Source: Akkermansiaceae bacterium UBA5020 (GTDB lineage Bacteria; Verrucomicrobiota; Verrucomicrobiia; Verrucomicrobiales; DEV007). Taken from it: a stretch of 64,000 nt of DNA. The stretch covers positions 53,981 through 117,980 of the forward strand of contig DGXY01000052.1 in assembly GCA_002396885.1 (NCBI GenBank), read 5' to 3'. The notes beneath the pieces were generated by a model. The model saw only the letters and a list, made by a program, of their open reading frames with translations, did no database searches and had not been told where the DNA came from. The translations under genes were made by a program, and so were the position numbers. Shown here in pieces: positions 16,521 to 24,863 of the stretch (positions are counted from its first letter, which is position 1; each line of letters begins with the position of its first letter).

Positions 16521-17291
16521 ATGCTCACCAAGCGCATCATCCCCTGCCTCGACGTGACCGACGGACGGGTCGTCAAGGGCACCAATTTCGTGAATCTCCG
16601 CGACGCCGGCGATCCGGTCGATTGCGCCGTGGAATACAACCGCCAGGGAGCCGACGAACTCGTCTTCCTCGACATCACCGCCTCCTCCGACGGGCGCAAG
16701 ACCATGGTCGATGTCGTTCGCCGAACCGCCGAACGCTGTTTCATGCCCGTCACCGTCGGCGGCGGCATCCGCAAGGTCGAGGACATGCGCGAGATGCTCC
16801 TCGCCGGGGCCGATAAGGTCGGGGTCAATACCGCCGCAGTGAACGACCCCGAACTCGTCTCCGCCGGTTCGATGGCCTTCGGCGCCCAGTGCATCGTCGT
16901 CGCGATTGACGCGAAACGGAAGGCCGACGGCACCGGTTGGGAAGTCTACACCCACGGCGGCCGCACTCCGACCGGACGGGATGCGGTGGCCTGGGCGAAG
17001 GAAGTCTACGAGCGCGGCGCCGGCGAGATCCTCCTCACGAGCATGGATGCCGACGGCACCAAAGCCGGCTACGACATCGCCCTCACCGCCGCGATCAGCG
17101 CCGCCGTGCCCATCCCCGTGATCGCCAGCGGAGGTGCGGGCAATCTCGATCACTTGGTCGAGGTCCTCGATCAGGGCAAGGCCGATGCCGTCCTCGCCGC
17201 GAGCATTTTCCACTTCGGCGAATACACCGTCGCCGATGTGAAGGAGTATCTTGCCAAACACGGCGTGCCGGTGAGGCCGGCGATGGGCTGA
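16521..17291 (+). CDS. hisF: Imidazole glycerol phosphate synthase, cyclase subunit
   Basis: A 256-aa (beta/alpha)8 barrel. HisF receives ammonia from HisH and turns PRFAR into imidazole glycerol phosphate and AICAR in histidine synthesis. Catalytic Asp11 (IIPCLDV) and Asp130 (VVAIDAKRK) are at the canonical positions; the phosphate-binding loops TVGGGIRKVEDM (79-90) and VIASGGAGNLDH are present. hisH is not adjacent; hisA is 38 kb away in this window, so the histidine genes are scattered. Confidence 0.98.
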   Translation: MLTKRIIPCLDVTDGRVVKGTNFVNLRDAGDPVDCAVEYNRQGADELVFLDITASSDGRKTMVDVVRRTAERCFMPVTVGGGIRKVEDMREMLLAGADKVGVNTAAVNDPELVSAGSMAFGAQCIVVAIDAKRKADGTGWEVYTHGGRTPTGRDAVAWAKEVYERGAGEILLTSMDADGTKAGYDIALTAAISAAVPIPVIASGGAGNLDHLVEVLDQGKADAVLAASIFHFGEYTVADVKEYLAKHGVPVRPAMG

Positions 17292-17337
17292 AGACACGCG
17301 CCCGGGCTACCGGTCCGCACTTCCTCCGTCACAAAAC

Positions 17338-18837
17338 TCACGCCAGCGCCTCGCGGATCACGTGCCCATGCACGTCCGTCAGCCGTCGTTCCATCCCATT
17401 GTGATACCAGGTGAGCCGCTCGTGATCGATTCCTAACAAGTGCAGAATCGTGGCGTGGAAATCGTAGACGGTGGAAATGTTCTCGACCGCCTTCCACCCA
17501 AATTCATCCGTCGCCCCGTAGCTGAAAGGCGCCTTCACCCCTGCTCCGGCGAGCCAGCCGGTGAAGCCGGCGGGATTGTGATCGCGGCCGCTCGCGCCCT
17601 TCTGGAAGGTCGGCATGCGGCCGAACTCGGTGCACCAAACGACGAGGGTATTTTCAAGGAGCCCCCGCTGTTTCAAATCCTTGACCAGGGCGGCGGTGGG
17701 TTGGTCGAGAATGTGAGCATGCCCCGGATACTGGTCGTAGATCGATTTGTGACCGTCCCAGTTGCCGACGCCTTCGCCCATGGCGTAGGCCCCGTTGAAG
17801 AGCTGCACGAAGCGCACCCCGCGCTCGAGGAGCCGACGCGCGAGGATGCAGTTTTTCGCGTAACCGGCCCGCACCGCATTCTGTGTGTCATCGGCGCCGT
17901 AGGCTTTCAAGACGTGGGCCGGTTCGTTCGCGAGATCGGTCAATTCCGGCACCGAGAGTTGCATGCGCGCAGCCAGTTCGTAGCTCGCGATCCGCGCGGC
18001 GAGCTCGGAATCACCGGGGAACTGCTCGAGGTGCCGGGCATTGAGCCGCTTCAGGAAATCCGAGGTCTCGCGGTTCGCCGTCGCCGAGATTCCGGCGGGC
18101 GTGTCGAGATAGCGGATCGGCTTCGCCGCGTTGAAGGAGGTGCCTTGGAACTGTGCCGGAAGAAAGGCCGAGCCCCAGTTGTTCCCCGCCGCCTGGGGAA
18201 AACCGCGCGGATCGGGGATGGAGACGAAAGCGGGCAGGCTGTCGTTGTCCGAGCCGAGCGCATAACTCGTCCACGCGCCCATCGAGGGATACCCCTCCAG
18301 GGTTTGTCCCGTTGACATGTAGGTCTCGCCGGGGCCGTGGGTGTTCGTCTTGCTCGTCAGCGAATGGATGAAACAGAGGTCGTCGGCCAGCTCCGCGAGA
18401 TTCGGGATCAGGTCGCTGATCATTTTGCCACTCTGACCGCGCGGCTTGAAGTCGTATTTCGGCTTGATCAGATTCCCCTGCTCGCCCTGGAAGGTGACGA
18501 TCTTCTGGTCCGACGGCATCGGGGTGTCGTGACGTTTGATCAGCTCGGGTTTGTAGTCCCACGTATCGACCTGGCTCACTGCGCCCGAACAGAAAATGAC
18601 GAGGACATTCTGCGCCTTCGCGGGGAAGTTTCCGTTCCTCGCCGCGTAGGGTTGGGCGGGGTCGATTTGCGGACGGAAAGGACCCAGCTTCGAAGTCGAT
18701 GCGAGCAGGGAGTCCCGTCCCAGCAACTGCGCCAACGCGATCGACCCCAGCCCCGTCGCCGACTGGCTGAGGAAACGACGCCGGTCGAGCAAGGTGCGTC
18801 CGGCGGCGGAGAGGGATTCGGCGGAGGGACGGTTCAT
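17338..18837 (-). CDS. DUF1501 family protein with Tat signal
   Basis: A 499-aa exported protein of the DUF1501 (sulfatase-superfamily-like) family that is abundant in planctomycetes and verrucomicrobia. The N-terminus has a twin-arginine motif DRRRFLSQSATG (18-29) and a hydrophobic stretch. Conserved blocks include KAQNVLVIFCSGAVSQVDTW, DLCFIHSLTSKTNTHGPGE, GWDGHKSIYDQYP-like NWDGHKSIYDQYPGH and TEFGRMPTFQKGASGRDHNP; the Asp/His residues in these blocks resemble alkaline-phosphatase-fold metal ligands. Function is unknown. The family is usually encoded next to a PSCyt1/DUF1549/DUF1553 gene; here that partner is at 24864-28187. A 12-bp palindrome lies 61 bp upstream of the start. Confidence 0.9.
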   Translation of the reverse strand: MNRPSAESLSAAGRTLLDRRRFLSQSATGLGSIALAQLLGRDSLLASTSKLGPFRPQIDPAQPYAARNGNFPAKAQNVLVIFCSGAVSQVDTWDYKPELIKRHDTPMPSDQKIVTFQGEQGNLIKPKYDFKPRGQSGKMISDLIPNLAELADDLCFIHSLTSKTNTHGPGETYMSTGQTLEGYPSMGAWTSYALGSDNDSLPAFVSIPDPRGFPQAAGNNWGSAFLPAQFQGTSFNAAKPIRYLDTPAGISATANRETSDFLKRLNARHLEQFPGDSELAARIASYELAARMQLSVPELTDLANEPAHVLKAYGADDTQNAVRAGYAKNCILARRLLERGVRFVQLFNGAYAMGEGVGNWDGHKSIYDQYPGHAHILDQPTAALVKDLKQRGLLENTLVVWCTEFGRMPTFQKGASGRDHNPAGFTGWLAGAGVKAPFSYGATDEFGWKAVENISTVYDFHATILHLLGIDHERLTWYHNGMERRLTDVHGHVIREALA

Positions 18838-18898
18838 CGGAGGAAACTAAGAGAGAATCCCGACCAGTGAAAACCCGTCTTTGCGGCCGAGCAAGTGA

Positions 18899-18910
18899 AT
18901 TGTATACAAT
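18899..18910. promoter_or_regulatory. Perfect palindrome ATTGTATACAAT, putative operator (site 1)
   Basis: A perfect 12-bp dyad in the divergent region between the DUF1501 gene (61 bp to its start) and the antitoxin gene (73 bp to its start). The core TTGTATACAA fits the general TNGTNNACNA shape bound by FadR-subfamily GntR regulators, which is established for that family; the regulator here is unknown. The same 12-mer recurs at 28229-28240. It may alternatively be the autoregulatory operator of the toxin-antitoxin pair. Confidence 0.55.
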
Positions 18911-18983
18911 ATTCAACGCACCTCTTCCGCATGGCGCAGGCATCCTTGCCAAAAAGGAAGCGATCCGCTACCATTTCAAAACC

Positions 18984-19259
18984 ATGCCCACCCTCGTCAT
19001 CAAATCCTTCCCGGAAGAGCTACATGCCAAGCTTAAGGCGATGGCCGCAGCTCACCGGCGGTCCGTGACGCAGGAGACGATTCATTTGATCGAGACCGCG
19101 CTGACTTCCGAGGAAGAGACTTCCTCCCCAGCCTCCACTCAATCCAAATGGGCCAACCGCAAGCTGCTACCGGAATACGAGGCCATGCTGGCTTCGGGGG
19201 CTTTTTCCGGAGGAACCGACTCGACCGTGATCATTTCGGAAGAGCGTGATGCGCGATGA
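18984..19259 (+). CDS. Antitoxin with Arc/FitA-like ribbon-helix-helix N-terminus
   Basis: A 91-aa protein from the ATG at 18984. MPTLVIKSFPEELHAKLKAM begins a beta-strand then helix, and AHRRSVTQETIHLIETAL gives the second helix of a ribbon-helix-helix DNA-binding fold. The C-terminal part (KWANRKLLPEYEAMLASGAF) would bind and block the toxin. The stop overlaps the PIN toxin start by 4 bp (ATGA), the standard coupled arrangement. RHH antitoxins usually repress their own operon; the palindrome 73 bp upstream is a candidate site. Confidence 0.85.
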   Translation: MPTLVIKSFPEELHAKLKAMAAAHRRSVTQETIHLIETALTSEEETSSPASTQSKWANRKLLPEYEAMLASGAFSGGTDSTVIISEERDAR

Positions 19260-19696
19260 CCCCCGCCTACTTCGACGCCAATTACGTGTTCAAGCTGCAA
19301 GTCACCGAGGCCGGCAGTGCTGAAGTCCGCGCGCTCGCTTCACGTGTGACCGAAATTCATTCGGCCGCCCATACCAGGGCGGAATTCGCATCCGCCGCCT
19401 TTCGAAAGGTGCGGGAAGGAGTTGCCACGATGGACGACTTCCAACGTCTTCTGGCTCAGTTCAAAACAGACGTTTCCACGACCACCATCATTCTTTTGCC
19501 GCTTGTCGATCCGGTTTACGACCGCATCGAAGCCGCTTTCGCCTTCGCCCCACCCACCCTCTATCTTCGCGCCGCCGACGCGCTCCACCTCGCGACGGCG
19601 GCGGAACACGGCTTCACCGAGATCTACTCGAACGACCGGCACCTTTTAGCCGCAGCGCCCGTATTCGGCTTGGAGGGAGTGAACGTGATTCTGTGA
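19256..19696 (+). CDS. PIN-domain toxin (VapC-like ribonuclease)
   Basis: A 146-aa PIN-domain protein, predicted Mg-dependent RNase. The acidic residues expected of an active site are present: Asp8 (YFDANYVFKL), Glu in TRAEFASA near residue 43, Asp in RAADALHLATA near 108 and Asp in IYSNDRHLLAAA near 126. Length fits VapC-type toxins (about 130-145 aa). It overlaps the antitoxin gene by 4 bp. VapC toxins typically cut tRNA or rRNA; the target here cannot be told from sequence. Confidence 0.9.
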   Translation: MTPAYFDANYVFKLQVTEAGSAEVRALASRVTEIHSAAHTRAEFASAAFRKVREGVATMDDFQRLLAQFKTDVSTTTIILLPLVDPVYDRIEAAFAFAPPTLYLRAADALHLATAAEHGFTEIYSNDRHLLAAAPVFGLEGVNVIL

Positions 19697-19756
19697 AGCG
19701 GGCCGAAGTCGGATCCGCTCGCTAAGAAAAAAGACCGTTCGCCTCTTCCCCCCAAT

Positions 19757-21991
19757 TCACTTCGCCGCCACCTCCGCCGAAGCGGCGACCGGCAGGAAAT
19801 ACTCGAGGTAGCCGAGCATCATTTCATCGACGGTCTGGCTGCCCCATTTGACGAGCTTCGTCGGATCCGGATTGGCCCGGTTGCTGGCGCTGTTGTTGAA
19901 GATGGCGGTGATCTTCATGGTGCTGCCGCGCGGGATCAGGCGGGGCTGCTTGTAGTCGTAGCGGAGCTGCCAGTTGAAGTCGTAGCGCGGGATGTCGAGA
20001 AGGGTCTCGGTCTTGCCGTCGGGAAAAGTGACTTCGTATTTGAATCCCGCGCCACGGACGTGCATGTGGGGCATGAAACTCGTCACCGGCATGTCGAAGG
20101 GGACGCGCTGGGTCTTTGTTTCCACATGCCGCTCGGCGCCCGGCAGGATGGCGATGCCTCGATGGGCGACACCGACGGTTTTCACCTCGTATTGCGGCGC
20201 TTCCTTTGCGAAGACAAGGCCGAGGCGGAGGCGTTCCTGCTTCGCCATACCGCTCGGGGTATAATGGATTTGAAAGCTGATCTTCGCCCCCGCGGGGATT
20301 TTGCGGGCGAAACCCTCGGGATATTCGTGCGCGCCGTTGCCAGGAACGTAGAGCGCCCAATAGCCTCCTGTGCCCTCGTCTCGAGTGGTCGCGGTTTCCC
20401 CCTTTTCATAAACTTGGACGATGACGTGGTGGACCACGTCGCGCTCGCTCGGCAGGATCTCGTAGGCTTTGACCCAGCGGTCCTCGGTCAACTCGGTCTG
20501 GACCACGTCAAAGGCGTAGGGCATGAAACCGTCAGCCTTGATGTCGTAGGCGCGGCTCAGGGGCACGATGAGGTCAGGAGTGCCGATGCTCCATTCCTCG
20601 GGATAGACGCGAGGAGCGGGTGCCTCGGCGGGATCGCCGAGGGGGCGGTCTTTCGAGTCGATCCAGGCGATGAGGTCGGTCTTGTCGCGGACCGAGAGGC
20701 TGCAATCATTGGCCCAGGGATTGGTCTCCGCACCGGGTTCGAGGACGGCGAACCACGGAGGCATGGTGCCTTCGGTGACGACGCGCTTGATGACCTTGGC
20801 CCGGTCCGTCACCTCGGCGATATCGTCGAGCGCAAACGGGGCGATGCCTTCCTCGCGGTGACACTGCACGCAGTTTTGCTGGAGGATGCGGGCGACGTCG
20901 CGATGGTAGGTTACGGGAGAGGCCGCGAGCGTCGGCGCATCGCCGAGGTCGAGTTCACAGCCCGGCGCGGCGGTAGCTTCGATCGCGGGTGTTTGCGCTT
21001 TCAACAAAGCGGCGATGGCGTCGTGCAGGTAGCGGTGGCGAGGCACGTCGAGGTTGTAGTTGACGCCGTATTGGTCGTCGAATGCGCCGCGATAGACGAG
21101 GGTGCGTTTTGCATCGAGGAGGAAGACCTCGGTGGTGGTGCGGGCCCCCAGCGCGGCGGTGAGTTTTTTCTCCTTGTCATGCACGTAGGCAGCGGTGATT
21201 CCCGCCTCGGCGAGTTGGGCTTTGATCTCTTCCACCGTCTCGCTGGCAAAGGGGTTCACGAGCAGCAAGGCCATATCCTGCGCCGCGAGTTCTTTTTCCA
21301 GTTTCGCGACGCTGGGGATGTAGCGTTTGCTCACCGGGCAGGTGGCGCTGGTCATGAGGATGACGAGACCCTTGTGGTCCTTGAAGTCACCGAGGCTGCC
21401 GCTCTGTCCGTCGAGCGTGGTGCCGGAGAGGTCTTCGATGAGGCGTCCGATCCCGACATCGCCCGGTTTTAGCACCTCGGGGCCACTTGTGACCTCGGCA
21501 ACCTCCTCGGGCGTGATCGTCGGCCCGTTCGCCGGCATGCCGCGACCTCCGCCACTTCCTCCACCGCCTCCGCGCGCGGCCATCTTGCGGACGGTCTCCA
21601 ATTCGGTCGCGTCGATGACCCCGTCGGCGTTCTGATCGACGCGTGCAAACCAGGGCGCGTCGCCGGCCTCCTCCTTTGTGATCCGGCCGTCGGCGTTTTT
21701 GTCCACGGTCTTGATGAGGTTCTCGATCTGGCTGGCCATGCCGCCGGACGGACCGGGTGTGGCCGGCGTCGTCGGGGCGGTTTTCCCGCTGACCTGGTTG
21801 TATTCCGCCAAGGTGATCGCACCGTTCTGGTCGAGGTCGTAGCGTTCGAAGGCCTGAGGGTTCGGCAGCTCTTCGGTCGTGACCTTTCCGTCCGCATTCT
21901 TGTCGAACCTCTGGAAGACCCCGTCGCCCGGAGTCTGGGCGAGGGCGGAGGCGGAGAGACCCGCGAGGGCGAGGAAGAGGAGGCGTTTCAT
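19757..21991 (-). CDS. Secreted EF-hand / redoxin / cytochrome-like / copper monooxygenase-like fusion protein
   Basis: A 744-aa protein. Residues 1-19 are a signal peptide (MKRLLFLALAGLSASALA). Four EF-hand loops follow at 30-41 (DKNADGKVTTEE), 52-63, 97-108 and 119-130. A thioredoxin-fold redoxin covers about 186-335, with TSATCPVSKRY giving one conserved cysteine (Cys218) but no CxxC. A cytochrome-like segment has CVQCH at 374-378. The C-terminal about 300 residues resemble the type II copper, ascorbate-dependent monooxygenase fold: VVHHVIVQ, QIHYTPSG and FMPHMHVRGAG are candidate copper-ligand motifs. The start at 21991 is set by the signal peptide. Predicted periplasmic oxidoreductase; substrate unknown. 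Confidence 0.88.
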   Translation of the reverse strand: MKRLLFLALAGLSASALAQTPGDGVFQRFDKNADGKVTTEELPNPQAFERYDLDQNGAITLAEYNQVSGKTAPTTPATPGPSGGMASQIENLIKTVDKNADGRITKEEAGDAPWFARVDQNADGVIDATELETVRKMAARGGGGGSGGGRGMPANGPTITPEEVAEVTSGPEVLKPGDVGIGRLIEDLSGTTLDGQSGSLGDFKDHKGLVILMTSATCPVSKRYIPSVAKLEKELAAQDMALLLVNPFASETVEEIKAQLAEAGITAAYVHDKEKKLTAALGARTTTEVFLLDAKRTLVYRGAFDDQYGVNYNLDVPRHRYLHDAIAALLKAQTPAIEATAAPGCELDLGDAPTLAASPVTYHRDVARILQQNCVQCHREEGIAPFALDDIAEVTDRAKVIKRVVTEGTMPPWFAVLEPGAETNPWANDCSLSVRDKTDLIAWIDSKDRPLGDPAEAPAPRVYPEEWSIGTPDLIVPLSRAYDIKADGFMPYAFDVVQTELTEDRWVKAYEILPSERDVVHHVIVQVYEKGETATTRDEGTGGYWALYVPGNGAHEYPEGFARKIPAGAKISFQIHYTPSGMAKQERLRLGLVFAKEAPQYEVKTVGVAHRGIAILPGAERHVETKTQRVPFDMPVTSFMPHMHVRGAGFKYEVTFPDGKTETLLDIPRYDFNWQLRYDYKQPRLIPRGSTMKITAIFNNSASNRANPDPTKLVKWGSQTVDEMMLGYLEYFLPVAASAEVAAK

Positions 21992-22136
21992 CGGCGTGAA
22001 TTCAAGTGGGTAGACGCACAAAGCAGACGCTTGGTTACAAGGGATCGACTTATTGTTCCCCGGGACCGCCAAAGATGGACAAAACGGTTGAAATTCGTTT
22101 GGAGGGATGTTTTTCCAGGACCATCGGGGAGGCCGC

Positions 22137-24080
22137 TCACGGGGTCCATGGATCCAGCTCACAGAGTCCTCCGCCGAGGAACAAATGATGCCACATCTGG
22201 GTGGCGAGCACTCCCACAAAACTCACTTCCCAGCCCATGTGCGGTGGGAGGCTGGAAGGATAACGTCGCAGCCGATCGCGGATTCGGTGGACTTCTTTGG
22301 CATCGAAGTAGCCCGTCTTTTTAAGTGATTCCTCACTGAGCAACTGCGCCGCAAAGGGAGGCTCGGGCTTGAGGAAGGATCCCGAGTAGCGGGCGCGGAA
22401 GATGCTTTTGGGACGTTGGGCAATCTCGGGCGGGAGGAAACCGCCGGCGTATCGGCGCAAGATCTCCTTGTCGCGGCGAAGGCCGCGCAGCTTGAATTCC
22501 GGCCCGAGACGGGCGCAAAACTCGACAAAATCGAGGTCGAGAAAAGGGAAGCGAGTTTCCACCGAGTTCGCCATGGCGGGGCGGTCCCCCTTGTGCGTCA
22601 TGAGGAGTCCCGGTAGCATGACCTGGTATCCGAGGTAGAGAGAACGATTGAGCGGATGCCAACGCTTCATGCGCTCAAGATTCAGTTCGAGGTCGTCCGT
22701 CGCGGTGCGGCCCGCAAGCCGGTCTTCAAAATCCCGGGAATAGACCCATTCACCTGAGAGACCACAGGTGGCATAGAGATCCGAGGTGGCATGATATCCG
22801 CCCATCTGGGCGTAACGTTTTTGGTGGCGTGACCAAGGATGATGGGAGGCCCGCCCGAACATGGCCCCGCGCCACCGATCCGCGATGCCAGTTCGGTCGA
22901 GCAAGGACACGAGCCGGTTGGCTTTGAACCAGGGGTAGCCGGCGAGGGCTTCATCCGCACCCTCCCCGCTTAGGGCCACCTTGTATCCGGCATTCCTTAC
23001 TGCGGTGGCGAGCTGGTAGATCGCGGCCGACGAGGTATCGACGACCGGACATTCGGCGGCGATGACGAGGTTGCGGTAGCCATCCGCGATTTCGGCCTCT
23101 CCGCAGGAGATCACGGTAGGAGTGCTGCCGATCAGGTCTGCCGCCATCATCGCCCGATCGGTCTCGTCGAGCTTGGGGTGTTTGATCCGAATCGTGAAAG
23201 TGGGAATGGGACGACCCAGCTGACGGCTAGCCATCGACGCCACTGCCGTCGAATCGACCCCGCCCGAAAGGTAACTCACGACCGGGACATCGGACCTGAG
23301 CCGCAGGCGAACCGCCTCCTCGAGCCGTTCTCCGAACTCCCTCAGAAGCGCATCGGGATTCCCCCGCGATTCTTCACCTTCGTCGGGGAAATCGAGTTCC
23401 CAGTAACGATGCTCTGTGATCCCGGCAGGGCGACCAGCGGCAGGCAGAGCGATATCCAGGTAGGTGCCGGGAAGCAAGGCCGAGACACCTTCGAACATGG
23501 TCCGTTTGGTGCCGAGGGCAAAAAAACTGAAGACATGGTCGAGCGCCAGAGGGTCCATTTCAGCCCGAACCTTTCCCGTGGCGAGCAAGGCTTTGATCTC
23601 CGATCCAAAATAGAGTCGTTCGTCGCACCGGGCCCAGTAGAGCGGACAAATCCCGAGCTGGTCCCGGGCCAGGATGAGTCGGCGTTGGTTGAAATCGACC
23701 AGCGCAAAAGCGAATTGCCCGCGGAGGTGCTCAAACATGCGGACACCGTATTGTTCCCAGAGGTGCACGAGGATCTCCGTGTCGCAGCCGGTGCGGAAGC
23801 GGTGCCCGAGCCCCTCGAGATGTAGCCGCCGCTCGGGAAAGTCGAACAACTCGCCGTTGTAAACCACGGCAATGGAGCCGTCTTCATTAAACACGGGCTG
23901 ACTTCCGTCCGCTAGGCCGACGATGCTGAGCCTTCGCGAGACCAACCCGAGACCAGGCCGCATCAGCGACCCGCCCTCATCCGGACCACGGTGCAGAATC
24001 GCCCGGGACATGCACTCCAGTTCGCCTGCGGAAACCTCACGCTGCCCGGCGAGGTCAATGATTCCCGCAATTCCACACAT
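22137..24080 (-). CDS. asnB: Asparagine synthetase (glutamine-hydrolysing) family protein
   Basis: A 647-aa enzyme. Cys2 after the initiator methionine (MCGIAGIIDL) is the class II glutaminase nucleophile, with RGPDEGG and VVYNGELFD completing the glutaminase domain (about 1-210). The synthetase domain has the PP-loop SGGVDSTAV at 272-280 and ALSGEGADEALAGY. AsnB uses glutamine and ATP to make asparagine; paralogues of this length also act in capsule or exopolysaccharide loci, but no such locus is present here. A Shine-Dalgarno-like AGGA lies about 8 bp before the ATG. Confidence 0.9.
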   Translation of the reverse strand: MCGIAGIIDLAGQREVSAGELECMSRAILHRGPDEGGSLMRPGLGLVSRRLSIVGLADGSQPVFNEDGSIAVVYNGELFDFPERRLHLEGLGHRFRTGCDTEILVHLWEQYGVRMFEHLRGQFAFALVDFNQRRLILARDQLGICPLYWARCDERLYFGSEIKALLATGKVRAEMDPLALDHVFSFFALGTKRTMFEGVSALLPGTYLDIALPAAGRPAGITEHRYWELDFPDEGEESRGNPDALLREFGERLEEAVRLRLRSDVPVVSYLSGGVDSTAVASMASRQLGRPIPTFTIRIKHPKLDETDRAMMAADLIGSTPTVISCGEAEIADGYRNLVIAAECPVVDTSSAAIYQLATAVRNAGYKVALSGEGADEALAGYPWFKANRLVSLLDRTGIADRWRGAMFGRASHHPWSRHQKRYAQMGGYHATSDLYATCGLSGEWVYSRDFEDRLAGRTATDDLELNLERMKRWHPLNRSLYLGYQVMLPGLLMTHKGDRPAMANSVETRFPFLDLDFVEFCARLGPEFKLRGLRRDKEILRRYAGGFLPPEIAQRPKSIFRARYSGSFLKPEPPFAAQLLSEESLKKTGYFDAKEVHRIRDRLRRYPSSLPPHMGWEVSFVGVLATQMWHHLFLGGGLCELDPWTP

Positions 24081-24863
24081 GAATCCTGAGTAACTTGATT
24101 GGCTGGGGGCTAGTTCTGTCGGAGTCCATTATCCGAACCCTCTTCCGACCGGTCCAGTCGGGACACGGGACGGGGGTGAGTCCTGAGTCATCCCCACCAC
24201 CAGCCATGTTACGTGCTCAAAACGAAACCGGCCACCCCTTCTTGAGCCGCGCCGGCGAAGAGATCGCAATTCAATGGAAAAACCACGGCGAAATCTTCGA
24301 CCAGAGTCACCCACCGCCCCAGCTTTCCGGTCGTCCACTTTTCATCTCCGTCCCCTCACGCAGGAGGGGAATCCGGGCAAAAGTTTGGGTTAACCCGCAT
24401 TTCTCATACGGGATGATGCGGACGGGTTGGATTTTGGTGTAAGGCATTGGTGCTTGAACTGATACGGAATAACCAAAAACCACCCATCGCATGACAGAGC
24501 GCAATCCGCGCCTCATCGAGCACTCCGTGAGCGAGCTGTTGCGCCAGAGCGTCTTCGCCATGGCGATGGGCTGATCTGCATCAGAACCTGAGGTTGGACC
24601 AGCGAACGCCCTGCGCTCGTTTACGGAGCGACCGAGTCATCGCGCCGAGCCGGTTCCGGTCGCGGATAAACGCGGCGGCGGCGCGCTGGAGGACTTCGGA
24701 TTCGCGGGACATTTCAAGAGGATGTTCCTTGAACCCCGCGAAGGTGGACAAAGTGTTTGTGAAAGATTCACGCGGCACCGAAACGCCCTCTTGCCCGTCT
24801 CCCATCCCTCATCCCGGCCCGGAAACGAATAACTCCCATCCGGGCACCACAGCGCCGGGCACC
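24081..24863. other. 783-bp stretch without a convincing intact gene
   Basis: Between asnB (minus, starting at 24080) and the end of the PSCyt1/DUF1553 gene (minus, ending at 24864). It contains an IS1380 transposase scrap at 24491-24574 (listed separately). A 74-codon minus-strand frame at 24581-24805 ends in RRAQGVRW-like KRAQGVRWSNLRF and has no recognisable family. The 5' part (24081-24490) shows nothing I can identify. Confidence 0.5.
24491..24574 (+). pseudogene. IS1380-family transposase N-terminal remnant
   Basis: Twenty-seven codons read TERNPRLIEHSVSELLRQ then SVFAMAMG before a TGA. This matches the conserved IS1380-family block around RNPxxIEHSxxELxRQRVFxxALGYEDLNDH, and it breaks exactly where YEDLND should follow. 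Nothing upstream in frame (stop at 24470-24472) or downstream continues the transposase, and no terminal inverted repeats were found. I read it as the scar of an old insertion and deletion. Recognition is from family memory. Confidence 0.55.

Noticed and set aside
20060..21472. A 470-codon plus-strand open frame opposite the EF-hand/copper protein gene
   Set aside because: GC-rich DNA leaves long antisense frames; the minus strand has a signal peptide and clear domains, the plus strand has none.
24581..24805. A 74-codon minus-strand frame in the gene-poor gap
   Set aside because: No start signal or family; mentioned only as content of the gap.
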